Origin: Apostichopus japonicus
Lineage: Eukaryota > Echinodermata > Holothuroidea > Aspidochirotida > Stichopodidae
Assembly (NCBI RefSeq): GCF_037975245.1
Contig: NC_092568.1
Span: 28,144,501 to 28,208,500 of the forward strand
Direction: 5' to 3'
Length of the DNA stretch: 64,000 nt
The position numbers were made by a program, and so were the translations under genes. Positions 50,591 through 58,790 of this stretch are shown here, in pieces. A model generated the notes under the pieces. The model searched no databases, was not told where the DNA came from, and saw nothing but the letters and a program-made list of their open reading frames with translations. The first letter of the stretch is position 1. The number at the start of each line of letters is the position of its first letter.

Positions 50591-52291
50591 CACGGGGAGC
50601 TGTAAGTGTGAGTTAATCCAGCTAATATCTCAGTCCATACAGTGGCGCGATGGCTTGGCGCACTGTGCGAGCTGATGATCGAGACTCTCTTTTGCATCCG
50701 TGGTTCGAGCCCCGGGTGATGACGTCTTTTGCCGATCTTTTACAGCAAGTGCCTACACGGGGAGCTGTAAGTGTGAGTTAATCCAGCTAATATCTCAGTC
50801 CATACAGTGGCGCGATGGCTTGGCGCACTGTGCGAGCTGATGATCGAGACTCTCTTTTGCATCCGTGGTTCGAGCCCCGGGTGATGACGTCTTTTGCCGA
50901 TCTTTTACAGCAAGTGCCTACACGGGGAGCTGTAAGTGTGAGTTAATCCAGCTAATATCTCAGTCCATACAGTGGCGCGATGGCTTGGCGCACTGTGCGA
51001 GCTGATGATCGAGACTCTCTTTTGCATCCGTGGTTCGAAGCCCGGGTGATGACGTCTTTTGCCGATCTTTTACAGCAAGTGCCTACACGGGGAGCTGTAA
51101 GTATTAGTTAATCCACGTAATATCTAAGTCCATACAGTGGCGCGATGGCTTGGCGCACTGTGCGAGCTGATGATCGAGACTCTCTTTTGCATCCGTGGTT
51201 CGAAGCCCGGGTGATGACGTCTTTTGCCGATCTTTTACAGCAAGTGCCTACACGGGGAGCTGTAAGTATTAGTTAATCCACGTAATATCTCAGTCCATAC
51301 AGTGGCGCGATGGCTTGGCGCACTGTGCGAGCTGATGATCGAGACTCTCTTTTGCATCCATGGTTCGAAGCCCGGGTGATGACGTCTTTTGCCGATCTTT
51401 TACAGCAAGTGCCTACACGGGGAGCTGTAAGTATTAGTTAATCCAGCTAATATCTCAGTCAATACCGTGGCGCGATGGCTTGGCGCACTGTGCGAGCTGA
51501 TGATCGAGACTCTCTTTTGCATCCGTGGATCGAAGCCCGGGTGATGACGTCTTTTGCCGATCTTTTACAGCAAGTGCCTACACGGGGAGCTGTAAGTATG
51601 AGTTAATCCAGCTAATATCTCAGTCCATACAGTGGCGCGATGGCTTGGCGCACTGTGCGAGCTGATGATCGAGACTCTCTTTTGCATCCGTGGTTCGAAG
51701 CCCGGGTGATGACGTCTTTTGCCGATCTTTTACAGCAAGTGCCTACACGGGGAGCTGTAAGTATGAGTTAATCCAGCTAATATCTCAGTCCATACAGTGG
51801 CGCGATGGCTTGGCGCACTGTGCGAGCTGATGATCGAGACTCTCTTTTGCATCCGTGGTTCGAAGCCCGGGTGATGACGTCTTTTGCCGATCTTTTACAG
51901 CAAGTGCCTACACGGGGAGCTGTAAGTATGAGTTAATCCAGCTAATATCTCAGTCCATACAGTGGCGCGATGGCTTGGCGCACTGTGCGAGCTGATGATC
52001 GAGACTCTCTTTTGCATCCGTGGTTCGAGCCCCGGGTGATGACGTCTTTTGCCGATCTTTTACAGCAAGTGCCTACACGGGGAGCTGTAAGTGTGAGTTA
52101 ATCCAGCTAATATCTCAGTCCATACAGTGGCGCGATGGTTTGGCGCACTGTGCGAGCTGATGATCGAGACTCTCTTTTGCATCCGTGGTTCGAGCCCCGG
52201 GTGATGACGTCTTTTGCCGATCTTTTACAGCAAGTGCCTACACGGGGAGCTGTAAGTGTGAGTTAATCCAGCTAATATCTCAGTCCATACA

Positions 52292-54835
52292 GTGGCGCGA
52301 TGGCTTGGCGCACTGTACGAGTTGATGATCTAGACTCTCTTTTGCATCCGTGGTTCGAACCCCGGTGACGTATTTCGCCGATCTTTAACAGCTCGTGCCT
52401 ACACGGGGAGCTGTAAGTATTAGTCCACCTAATATCTCAGTCCATACAGTGGCGCGATGGCTTGGCGCACTGTACGAGCTGATGATCGAGACACTCTTTT
52501 GCATCCGTGGTTCGAACCCCGGTGACGTCTTTTGCCGATCTTTTACAGCAAGTGCCTACACGGGGAGCTGTAAGTATTAGTTAATCCACCTAATATCTCA
52601 GTCCATACAGTGGCGCGATGGCTTGGCGCACTGTACGAACTGATGATCGAGACTCTCTTTTGCGTCCGTGGTTCGAACCCCGGTGACGTCTTTTGCCGAT
52701 CTTTTACAGCTGGTGCCTACACGGGGAGCTGTAAGTATTAGTTAATCCACCTAATATCTCAGTCCATACAGTGGCGCGATGGCTTGGCGCACTGTACGAG
52801 CTGATGATCGAGACTCTCTTTTGCGTCCGTGGTTCGAACCCCGGTGACGTCTTTTGCCGATCTTTTACAGCTGGTGCCTACACGGGGAGCTGTCAGTATT
52901 AGATAATCCACCTAATATCTCAGTCCATACAGTGGCGCGATGGCTTGGCGCTCTGTACGAGCTGATGATCGAGACTCTCTTTTGCATCCGTGGTTCGAAC
53001 CCCGGTGACGTCTTTTGCCGATCTTTTACAGCTGGTGCCTACACGGGGAGCTGTAAGTATTAGTTAATTCAACTAATATCTCAGTCCATACAGTGGCGCG
53101 ATGGCTTGGCGCACTGTACGAGCTGTTGATCGAGACTCTCTTTTGCATCCGTGGTTCGAACCCCGGTGACGTCTTTTGCCGATCTTTTACAGCTGGTGCC
53201 TACACGGGGAGCTGCAAGTATTAGTTAATCCTCCCTAATATCTCAGTCCATACAGTGGCGCGATGGCTTGGCGCACTGTACGAGCTGATGATCGAGACTC
53301 TCTTTTGCATCCGTGGTTCGAACCCCGGTGACGTCTTTTGCCGATCTTGTACAGCTGGTGCCTTCACTGGGAGCTGTAAGTATTAGTTAATCCACCTAAT
53401 ATCTCAGTCCATACAGTGGCGCGATGGCTTGGCGCACTGTACGAGCTGATGATCGAGACTCTCTTTTGCATCCGTTGTTCGAACCCCGGTGACGTCTTTT
53501 GCCGATCTTTTACAGCTCGTGCCTACACGGGGAGCTGTCAGTATTAGTTAATCCTCCCTAATATCTCAGTCCATACAGTGGCGCGATGGCTTGGCGCACT
53601 GTACGAGTTGATGATCTAGACTCTCTTTTGCATCCGTGGTTCGAACCCCGGTGACGTATTTCGCCGATCTTTAACAGCTCGTGCCTACACGGGGAGCTGT
53701 AAGTATTAGTTAATCCACCTAATATCTCAGTCCATACAGTGGCGCGATGGCTTGGCGCACTGTACGAGCTGATGATCGAGACACTCTTTTGCATCCGTGG
53801 TTCGAACCCCGGTGACGTCTTTTGCCGATCTTTTACAGCAAGTGCCTACACGGGGAGCTGTAAGTATTAGTTAATTCACCTAATATCTCAGTCCATACAG
53901 TGGCGCGATGGCTTGGCGCACTGTACGAACTGATGATCGAGACTCTCTTTTGCGTCCGTGGTTCGAACCCCGGTGACGTCTTTTGCCGATCTTTTACAGC
54001 GGGTGCCTACACGGGGAGCTGTAAGTATTAGTTAATCCACCTAATATCTCAGTCCATACAGTGGCGCGATGGCTTGGCGCACTGTACGAGCTGATGATCG
54101 AGACTCTCTTTTGCGTCCGTGGTTCGAACCCCGGTGACGTCTTTTGCCGATCTTCTACAGCTGGTGCCTACACGGGGAGCTGTCAGTATTAGATAATCCA
54201 CCTAATATCTCAGTCCATACAGTGGCGCGATGGCTTGGCGCACTGTACGCGCTGATGATCGAGACTCTCTTTTGCATCCGTGGTTCGAACCCCGGTGACG
54301 TCTTTTGCCGATCTTGTACAGCTGGTGCCTTCACGGGAAGCTGTAAGTATTAGTTGATCCACCTAATATCTCAGTCCATACAGTGGCGCGATGGCTTGGC
54401 GCACTGTACGAGCTGATGATCGAGACTCTCTTTTGCATCCGTTGTTCGAACCCCGGTGACGTCTTTTGCCGATCTTTTACAGCTGGTGCCTACACGGGGA
54501 GCTGTCAGTATTAGATAATCCACCTAATATCTCAGTCCATACAGTGGCGCGATGGCTTGGCGCACTGTAGGAGCTGATGATCGAGACTCTCTTTTGCATC
54601 CGTGGTTCGAACCCCGGTGACGTCTTTTGCCGATCTTTTACAGCAAGTGCCTACACGGGGAGCTGTAAGTATTAGTTAATCCACCTAATATCTCAGTCCA
54701 TACAGTGGCGCGATGGCTTGGCGCACTGTACGAGCTGATGATCGAGACTCTCTTTTGCATCCGTGGTTCGAACCCCGGTGACGTCTTTTGCCGATCTTTT
54801 ACAGCTCGTGCCTACACGTCTTTTGCCGATCTTTT
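52292..54835 (+). repeat. 161-bp edge subfamily of the satellite (15 full monomers)
   Basis: The period changes to 161 bp (starts at 52,449, 52,610, 52,771, 52,932, 53,093, 53,255, ... 54,705) because CCCCGGGTGATGACG becomes CCCCGGTGACG. Monomers here are more diverged from one another and share edge-specific variants: ACTGTACGAG, GAACCCC throughout, and ACAGCTGG/ACAGCTCG for ACAGCAAG. An internal ~8-mer repeat is visible: the GAGTTGATGATCTAGAC monomer with CGTATTTCGCC occurs near 52,321 and 53,607, followed by the same order of GCGTCCGTGG monomers. More divergence at an array edge is what unequal exchange models predict. A and B boxes are kept. Confidence 0.93.
54781..54835 (+). repeat. 35-bp slippage duplication at the array end
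   Basis: ACGTCTTTTGCCGATCTTTT occurs at 54,781-54,800 and again at 54,816-54,835. The final monomer reaches CCTACACG and then jumps back to the ACG of ACGTCTTTT, so a 35-bp step is duplicated through an ACG microhomology. The second copy abuts the LINE tail directly. Confidence 0.8.
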
Positions 54836-55010
54836 GATTTGATTTGATTTGAATTATTTATTTGTTTTTCACGTGTAAATTTACAGTGTGAAGGAAGTCT
54901 TCCAAAAAGCGTACAACAGCTTAACAAAGTAGAAGATCCCTGTATTAAGGAAAGAAGAAAAGTATTTACATAACAATACAAAATAGAATAATCGACAAAC
55001 AATGAATACT
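54836..55010 (-). mobile_element. LINE 3' UTR fragment A (5'-truncated CR1/L2-like)
   Basis: Read on the minus strand, this is about 175 bp ending in a short TCAAA-type simple-repeat tail (GATTTGATTTGATTTG on the + strand at 54,836-54,851) right at the satellite junction. It is homologous to the 3' UTR of LINE fragment B: both share TTTATTTGTTT, ATTTACAGTGTGA, GGAAGTCT, GCTTAACA and AATAATCGA in the same order on the + strand. There is no coding sequence left. The 5' (right) limit is approximate. A simple-repeat tail rather than poly(A) is typical of CR1/L2-type elements; the clade is inferred. Confidence 0.7.
54893..54940 (-). other. 3' UTR stem-loop, LINE A
   Basis: On the minus strand an outer helix (TCTTC/GAAGA) encloses an inner helix AAGC/GCTT. 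Compared with LINE B, the fourth base of TCTCC is T here and its partner G is A, so the pair is preserved by a compensatory change. Such 3' hairpins are known recognition signals for the reverse transcriptase in several LINE families; that role is inferred here. Confidence 0.6.
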
Positions 55011-55032
55011 ATATATGGTGATAATATTTACG

Positions 55033-55054
55033 ATACGATACGATAACGATACGT
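55033..55054. repeat. Short degenerate (CGATA)n microsatellite
   Basis: Four imperfect CGATA/CGATAA units lie between LINE fragment A and the 157-bp relic. It may be remodelled from the 157-bp repeat's ATCTTATACGG stretch, which lies at the equivalent position before AAGTATTAG. Confidence 0.6.
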
Positions 55055-55080
55055 ATTAGAAACGATCATACATTTGTATA
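55049..55080 (+). repeat. Relic tail of a 157-bp satellite monomer
   Basis: CGTATTAGAAACGATCATAC followed by ATTTGTATA matches the end of the 157-bp monomer (GTATTAGAAACGAACATACATTTATATCA) with few changes. It shows that the 157-bp array once extended left of LINE B, and that LINE B inserted into it. Confidence 0.75.
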
Positions 55081-55128
55081 TTTGTATATTTGTATATTTA
55101 TTTGTTTCATCACAATTTACAGTGTGAC

Positions 55129-55178
55129 GGGAAGTCTCCTATAAAGCCTGTAAGGCTTAACAGAGTAGGAGACTCCCC
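55129..55178 (-). other. 3' UTR stem-loop, LINE B
   Basis: On the minus strand GGGGAGTCTCCTA pairs with TAGGAGACTTCCC (12 of 13 positions), and an inner helix AAGCC/GGCTT closes over TTACA. The same two-helix architecture occurs in LINE A with at least one compensatory base-pair change, which favours a conserved RNA structure in the element's 3' UTR over a chance palindrome. Confidence 0.75.
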
Positions 55179-55350
55179 AAAAAGAAAAAAAAAGAAAGAA
55201 AAACTTAAGAATAGAAAAAGAAAAGTTAATAGTAGCATCTACAATGATGAAATAATCGAATTGACTCTACTTGAAATTAATCATGCTAATAAGCAATCCT
55301 AACAATCTTTATAATGATCTTAATCGCAAACACACACAAGAATAAATCCA

Positions 55351-55641
55351 TCAATAGTGAGAAATAATTACAGTTTGGAGATTCCTTTTGAATACAGAGT
55401 AGGAAGGCTTATTCTTAACATTATCCTGGAGATTATTCCACGTTTTTATAGCACGAATACGAGGGTTAAAAGAACTTAAAGTACTTCGTTGGGATAAAAC
55501 ATGGGCGTTATTACAATGGCGTGTTTGATGGTTGTGGATTAGTCTATTACTATATATAAAATCTTTAAAAGCCTCGGGTAGCAATCCATTCCATGCTTTA
55601 TATGCAAATGTTGCAAGCTGGACTCTTATAATATCATTAAG
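55351..55641 (-). pseudogene. LINE reverse-transcriptase polyprotein, C-terminal remnant
   Basis: About 96 codons stay open on the minus strand, ending with a TGA at 55,351-55,353. The translation has the signature of the tail behind the reverse-transcriptase domain of CR1/L2/Jockey-type LINE ORF2: an LNDIIRVQLATFAYK stretch, WNGLLPEAFKDF, then IHNHQTRH, a basic-polar spacer, IRAIKTWNNL, and a final SYSVFKRNLQ before the stop. In the family this region reads LPxxFxxxF...IHxYxTR...G/A-xxxWNxL...S-xxFKxxLK. The catalytic domain (FADD) and endonuclease are absent because the element is 5'-truncated. No frameshift or internal stop is visible, so the insertion is probably not very old. The clade assignment is from motif memory only. 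Confidence 0.82.
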
Positions 55642-55817
55642 TTTATACCAACAGCTGCCGTGGCGCAGTTGTTTGTGCTCTGTTCCTCAAGAGCGAGACG
55701 TATTTTGGATCCTGGGCTCGAGACCCGGCCACCGCAGTTTGCTATTGCCGCGATCTTATACGATTTTGGGAAGTTTAAGTATTAGAAACGAACATACATT
55801 GATATCAACAGCTGCCG

Positions 55818-55829
55818 TGGCGCAGCTGG
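55818..55829 (+). promoter_or_regulatory. Pol III A box in the 157-bp repeat (representative)
   Basis: TGGCGCAGCTGG fits the A-box consensus TRGYNNARNNGG at every defined position. The other copies read TGGCGCAGTTGG or, in copies 1 and 6, TGGCGCAGTTG/TTTG variants. Confidence 0.8.
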
Positions 55830-55871
55830 TTGTGCTCTGTACCTCGAGAGCGCGACGTATTTTGAATCCTG

Positions 55872-55882
55872 GGGTCGAGACC
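55872..55882 (+). promoter_or_regulatory. Pol III B box / T arm in the 157-bp repeat (representative)
   Basis: GGGTCGAGACC is close to the B-box consensus GGTTCGANTCC, with two substitutions. The surrounding CTGGG / GTCGAGA / CCCGG (55,869-55,885) forms a regular tRNA T arm with a 5-bp stem (one T-G pair) and a 7-nt loop. A box to B box distance is 54 bp. Confidence 0.75.
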
Positions 55883-56279
55883 CGGCCACCGCACTTTGCT
55901 TTTGCCGCGATCTTATACGGTATCGGGAACTTTAAGTATTAGAAACGAACATACATTTATATCAACAGCTGCCGTGGCGCAGTTGGTTGTGCTCTGTACC
56001 TCGAGAGCGAGACGTATTTTGGATCCTGGGGTCGAGAACCGGCAACCGCAGTTTGCTTTTGCGGCGATCCTTGGTATCTGGAACTTTAAGTATTAGAAAC
56101 GAACATACATTTATATCAACAGCTGCCGTGGCGCAGTTGGTTGTGCTCTGTACCTCGAGGGCGAGACGTATTTTGGATCCTGGGCTCGAGAACCGGCAAC
56201 CGCAGTTTGCTTTTGCCACGATCTTATACGGTATCGGGAACTTTAAGTATTAGAAACGAACATACATTTATACAAACAG

Positions 56280-56362
56280 CTGCCGTGGCGCAGTTGGTTG
56301 TGCTCTGTACCTCGAGATCGAGGCGTATTTTGAATCCTGGGGTCGAGACCCGGCCACCGCAG
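56280..56362 (+). other. tRNA-like closing stem in the 157-bp repeat (copy 5)
   Basis: CTGCCGTGG (56,280-56,288) and CCACCGCAG (56,354-56,362) can pair at 8 of 9 positions and bracket the D-arm and T-arm analogues, like an acceptor stem. There is no canonical anticodon arm; instead a CTCG/CGAG hairpin occupies that place in several copies (disturbed in this one). The unit is tRNA-like but not a working tRNA gene. Confidence 0.5.
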
Positions 56363-56554
56363 TTTGCTTTTGCGGCGATCTTATACGATTTCGGGAAGTT
56401 TAAGTATTAGAAACGAACATACATTTACATCAACAGCTGCCGTGGCGCAGTTTGTTGTGCTCTGTACCTCGAGAGCGCGACGTATTTTGGATCCTGGGGT
56501 CGAGACCCGACCACCGCAGTTCGCTTTTGCCGCGATCTTATACTGCTTACCCCT

Positions 56555-57179
56555 ACTGCTTACACAGTATTGCTCATATGTGTATCTACACACTGCACCG
56601 TGTATACTGAAATCTCTGAAAAAAACATCTTTATGGACCTAAAATGATAATTGCATAGAATTCTGTTGTGGTTTATATTGTGACGACAATAAAAAGTATC
56701 ACTTTGGTAAAAAAAAAAATCATCTTTCACTTAAGGTGGCATACTCCTATTAGAGTCTATATCAATCCGCCAAAAAGCAGCGGGAGAACATCTTTTGTGA
56801 CCTGTTATCAATCATAATCTAGTTTTTTTGTGGCTTGCATGTTAAAGAGCATGAATGGAAGTACATGTGGTGAGAAAATTGGGTCAATTGAGGCAATTTT
56901 AGACCCATTTAGGCCTCCCAGGAGCAGCGTAGGAAATTTGTTTACCACTGAGTGAAGAGGTTTGTTTACAAGTGACGAAAACTTCCGGCTCGGATAGCAA
57001 AATATCTTCATGGTCATGGTACGGAAAACTGATAGTGCCAAGAAAGGCCAATTTGTCAGCTATCCGGTGATGGGTAGCGTTTAGCTAGTGAAAACTTCTA
57101 TCTAGACTTAGAGACCACATTACTTTTGTGATTTAGTGTGTAAGTCAATGGGGCTTTTAATGGGCGTATGCTACCTTAA
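56555..57179. repeat. Direct duplication, copy 1
   Basis: Homologous to 58,791-59,446 in the same orientation, from ACTGCTTACA(C/A)AGTATTGC to GTATGCTACCTT, with scattered substitutions and small indels. The first ~175 bp precede a TTAA-flanked MITE; the rest is the MITE. The left end abuts the truncated 157-bp array. No coding function is recognised; a 77-residue minus-strand frame at 56,808-57,041 is not preserved as an obvious protein family. Confidence 0.9.
56735..57175. mobile_element. TTAA-flanked MITE, copy 1 (441 bp)
   Basis: The element starts GGTGGCATACTCCTATTAGAG and ends with a sequence whose reverse complement is GGTAGCATACGCCCATTAAAAG, so the terminal inverted repeats match at about 17 of 21 positions. 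Both ends are flanked by TTAA (56,731-56,734 and 57,176-57,179), the target duplication used by piggyBac and Kolobok transposons. There is no transposase, so it is non-autonomous. Which superfamily it belongs to cannot be decided from the ends alone. Confidence 0.75.
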
Positions 57180-58790
57180 GCAAAAATGCCAAATTTTTCA
57201 TTTTAAGTGCTAGAAGTCCCAATTTTAGACCAAAGTACTTGCTATGGTGTGTAAATATGGTTTCCAAGCAAACGTCTGAAAATTTCAAGCTTGGGTGATT
57301 TTTACGCATAAATTAGTATTACAGCCTTAAAGTACCACAAAGAGCATGTGCGTTTCTTTACATGAGACTAGAACAACATTTTGAGCAATTCTGACCAGTT
57401 TTCCTCCCCAATAAACTATTGGGTCATTAAGCCTTGGCCTACCAAAGCTTCCGTAATTTTATTCCTTCCTTGACCCTGCTAAGTAGGTGCCAAATGCACG
57501 AAATTCAAAATCCTTCAGAATCAGACCAAAATGCCTACCATGTGTGTGACGTGAACGACTAAGTTCAGTGAAATTTGACATCTGTGGGCACCTAAAGTAC
57601 ATGGTAACCATATATTAGGTTATTTTTGCTAAAGTTGGAAGTACCTGGTGTTTGACTAAGGACAAATACTCCAGTTTCAATGCATGAAATACCAATAATG
57701 TTGTTAGCTTAGGCCTCAGGTTCATAATGGCGCTACGTTAGTACCCTAGACCACGTCTACACCAGCTGTAGCACAATGTTGTATGAGGTCTGTATCCTAA
57801 GTGGAGTGGCTGCTGAGGGCTAATACCTTGCACAGAGAATGTTTTGAGTCTTATTTAGCAAATAATCCACAAAGGTATGCATTTTCTGCTTCTGCCAATG
57901 TGCATCAAGGTGTTTTTGAGCCTACTCACTCCTCATTAGTTTTCTGTTGTTTTGTCAATTTTCAGAGAAAGTTGATGTGCTAAGTCCTCAGCATGCACAG
58001 CGATATATTTTGAACGGGTGTGGTATCAATGGACTCAACTGGTTAGATGAGGTAACAACAAATCCCAAACAACTCTGACAGCAGAAAGAGATATCCTGAT
58101 GCTTCCATGGGAGATCTACTGTAGTAACTATAGAACCAGTGCTTGCCACCAATGGAGAATAAGGTAATTTGACGTTGTTGTTCTCTGCCGAGCAACAAAT
58201 TTGAATGTTTTATCATGAAATATGCCCCCCTATCCACCTCTCTTCTCTTATAACTGTCTTTAATACATTCTAACAACCTATATGCACAAACCTTTAAATG
58301 GACTGGATATGCTATTGAGGTGAACAGTGTATCTAGATAGCATTCCAGTAAGCTTTCCTTTTGACTACTGTAATACTGTTACAGTGAGGCTGTTGTTTAC
58401 AAATCCCAATGATCAAGTTTTGGCAAAGAACACCTTCAATTCTCTTCTTTTATTCTTAGTAACTTAACAGTTGCACTGGAGTGACATGCAATATCAGTTT
58501 AACATGTTCCAAACAGTTCAGGATACATTGGGGTATGTCCTGTGGGTCAGTTTGTGAGGAATCTGCTGAGCTAAACAAAAGTAGTTTTCATCACTTTTCA
58601 GAGCCAGAGACGAAAAAGCCCTCACCGCTAACCCTTCTATGGATGATGTTTCTGCAGGTAGGGCAAGCCAGACCAAGTGGACTGTGATCAGGGATACCAA
58701 TAATACCTGCAAGAATCATAGTTGCACCCAAATTGGTCAAGCTTATCAAAATTGGTGACTGGAAATGTGGTTGCAGACATAGACCTGGTT
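57180..58790. other. Unrecognised AT-rich DNA between the direct repeats
   Basis: 1.6 kb with no ORF above ~77 codons, no recognisable protein motif, and no clear repeat boundary. Small ORFs (57,801-57,983; 58,043-58,276; 58,481-58,712 on both strands) show no family signature and look like chance frames. It could be intronic, intergenic, or the body of an old unrecognised transposon lying between the duplicated ends. Confidence 0.6.

Larger units (their letters stand above)
1..52291 (+). repeat. 165-bp tRNA-derived satellite array (main block, ~317 monomers)
   Basis: The sequence is a head-to-tail tandem array. The landmark GTGGCGCGAT recurs at 151, 316, 481, 646 and onward to 52,292, giving about 316 periods of 165 bp with almost no net length drift. 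Monomers differ by single substitutions at a few sites: CCACC/CCAGC, GAGCCCC/GAACCCC/GAAGCCC, GTATT/GTATG/GTGTG, CATACAG/CATGCAG. On the + strand each monomer has a tRNA-type A box (as at 317-327) and B box (as at 376-386), so the unit derives from a tRNA or a tRNA-derived SINE. No spacer or gene interrupts the array. The left end is cut by the window, so total size is unknown. Local amplification is visible: four neighbouring monomers at 3,057-3,550 share TTGACAGC instead of TTTACAGC, and two dimers at 24.0 and 25.2 kb are nearly identical, 1,155 bp (7 monomers) apart. Transcription and function are inference; the copy number depends on correct assembly. Confidence 0.97.
55080..55641 (-). mobile_element. 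5'-truncated LINE fragment B (CR1/L2-like) inserted in the 157-bp array
   Basis: A minus-strand non-LTR retrotransposon piece of about 560 bp: the coding C-terminus (55,641-55,351), a ~270-nt 3' UTR with a strong stem-loop, and a TACAAA-type simple-repeat tail (TTTGTATA units at 55,074-55,098 on the + strand). It interrupts the 157-bp satellite: CATACATTT on the left and TTTATACCAACAGCTGCC on the right together rebuild the uninterrupted CATACATTTATATCAACAGC found in the array. Target duplication is short and unclear (about TTTATA). The A-rich part at 55,180-55,230 belongs to the 3' UTR. Confidence 0.8.
55651..56544 (+). repeat. 157-bp tRNA-derived satellite array (6 copies)
   Basis: ACAGCTGCCGTGGCGCAG starts copies at 55,651, 55,808, 55,965, 56,119, 56,276 and 56,433 (periods 157, 157, 154, 157, 157); the last is cut short near 56,544. 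Each copy has an A box and a B box on the + strand, and outside the boxes it resembles the 165-bp monomer: both have TTTTGCC(GC)GATCTT(A/T)TAC followed, after a variable stretch, by TAAGTATTAG. It is therefore a sister family on the same strand. The tRNA resemblance is better here: a D arm GCGC/GTGC with A14 and GG, and a T arm with a 5-bp stem and 7-nt loop. Overlapping short ORFs in several frames here are by-products of the repeat. Confidence 0.95.

Noticed and set aside
1-54835. CRISPR array
   Set aside because: The whole 165-bp unit repeats with no unique spacers, and the surroundings are eukaryotic transposons with no cas genes.
54781-54835. 20-bp target site duplication of LINE fragment A
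   Set aside because: Both copies are on the same (tail) side of the LINE and are explained by a 35-bp slip within the satellite.
55090-55302. Lysine-rich 70-residue + strand ORF
   Set aside because: It is the antisense of the A-rich LINE 3' UTR, with low-complexity content only.
1-56544. Cluster of functional tRNA genes
   Set aside because: A and B boxes are present, but the 165-bp unit has a mispaired T stem, no anticodon arm and no acceptor stem; the 157-bp unit lacks a normal anticodon arm. tRNA-derived, not tRNA.
55532-56642. Several overlapping 66- to 136-residue ORFs on both strands
   Set aside because: They follow the 157-bp repeat in shifting frames, repeat the same peptides, and 157 is not a multiple of three.
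56808-57041. 77-residue minus-strand ORF inside MITE copy 1
   Set aside because: No recognisable domain, and nothing to suggest coding constraint; the second MITE copy has no equivalent reported frame.
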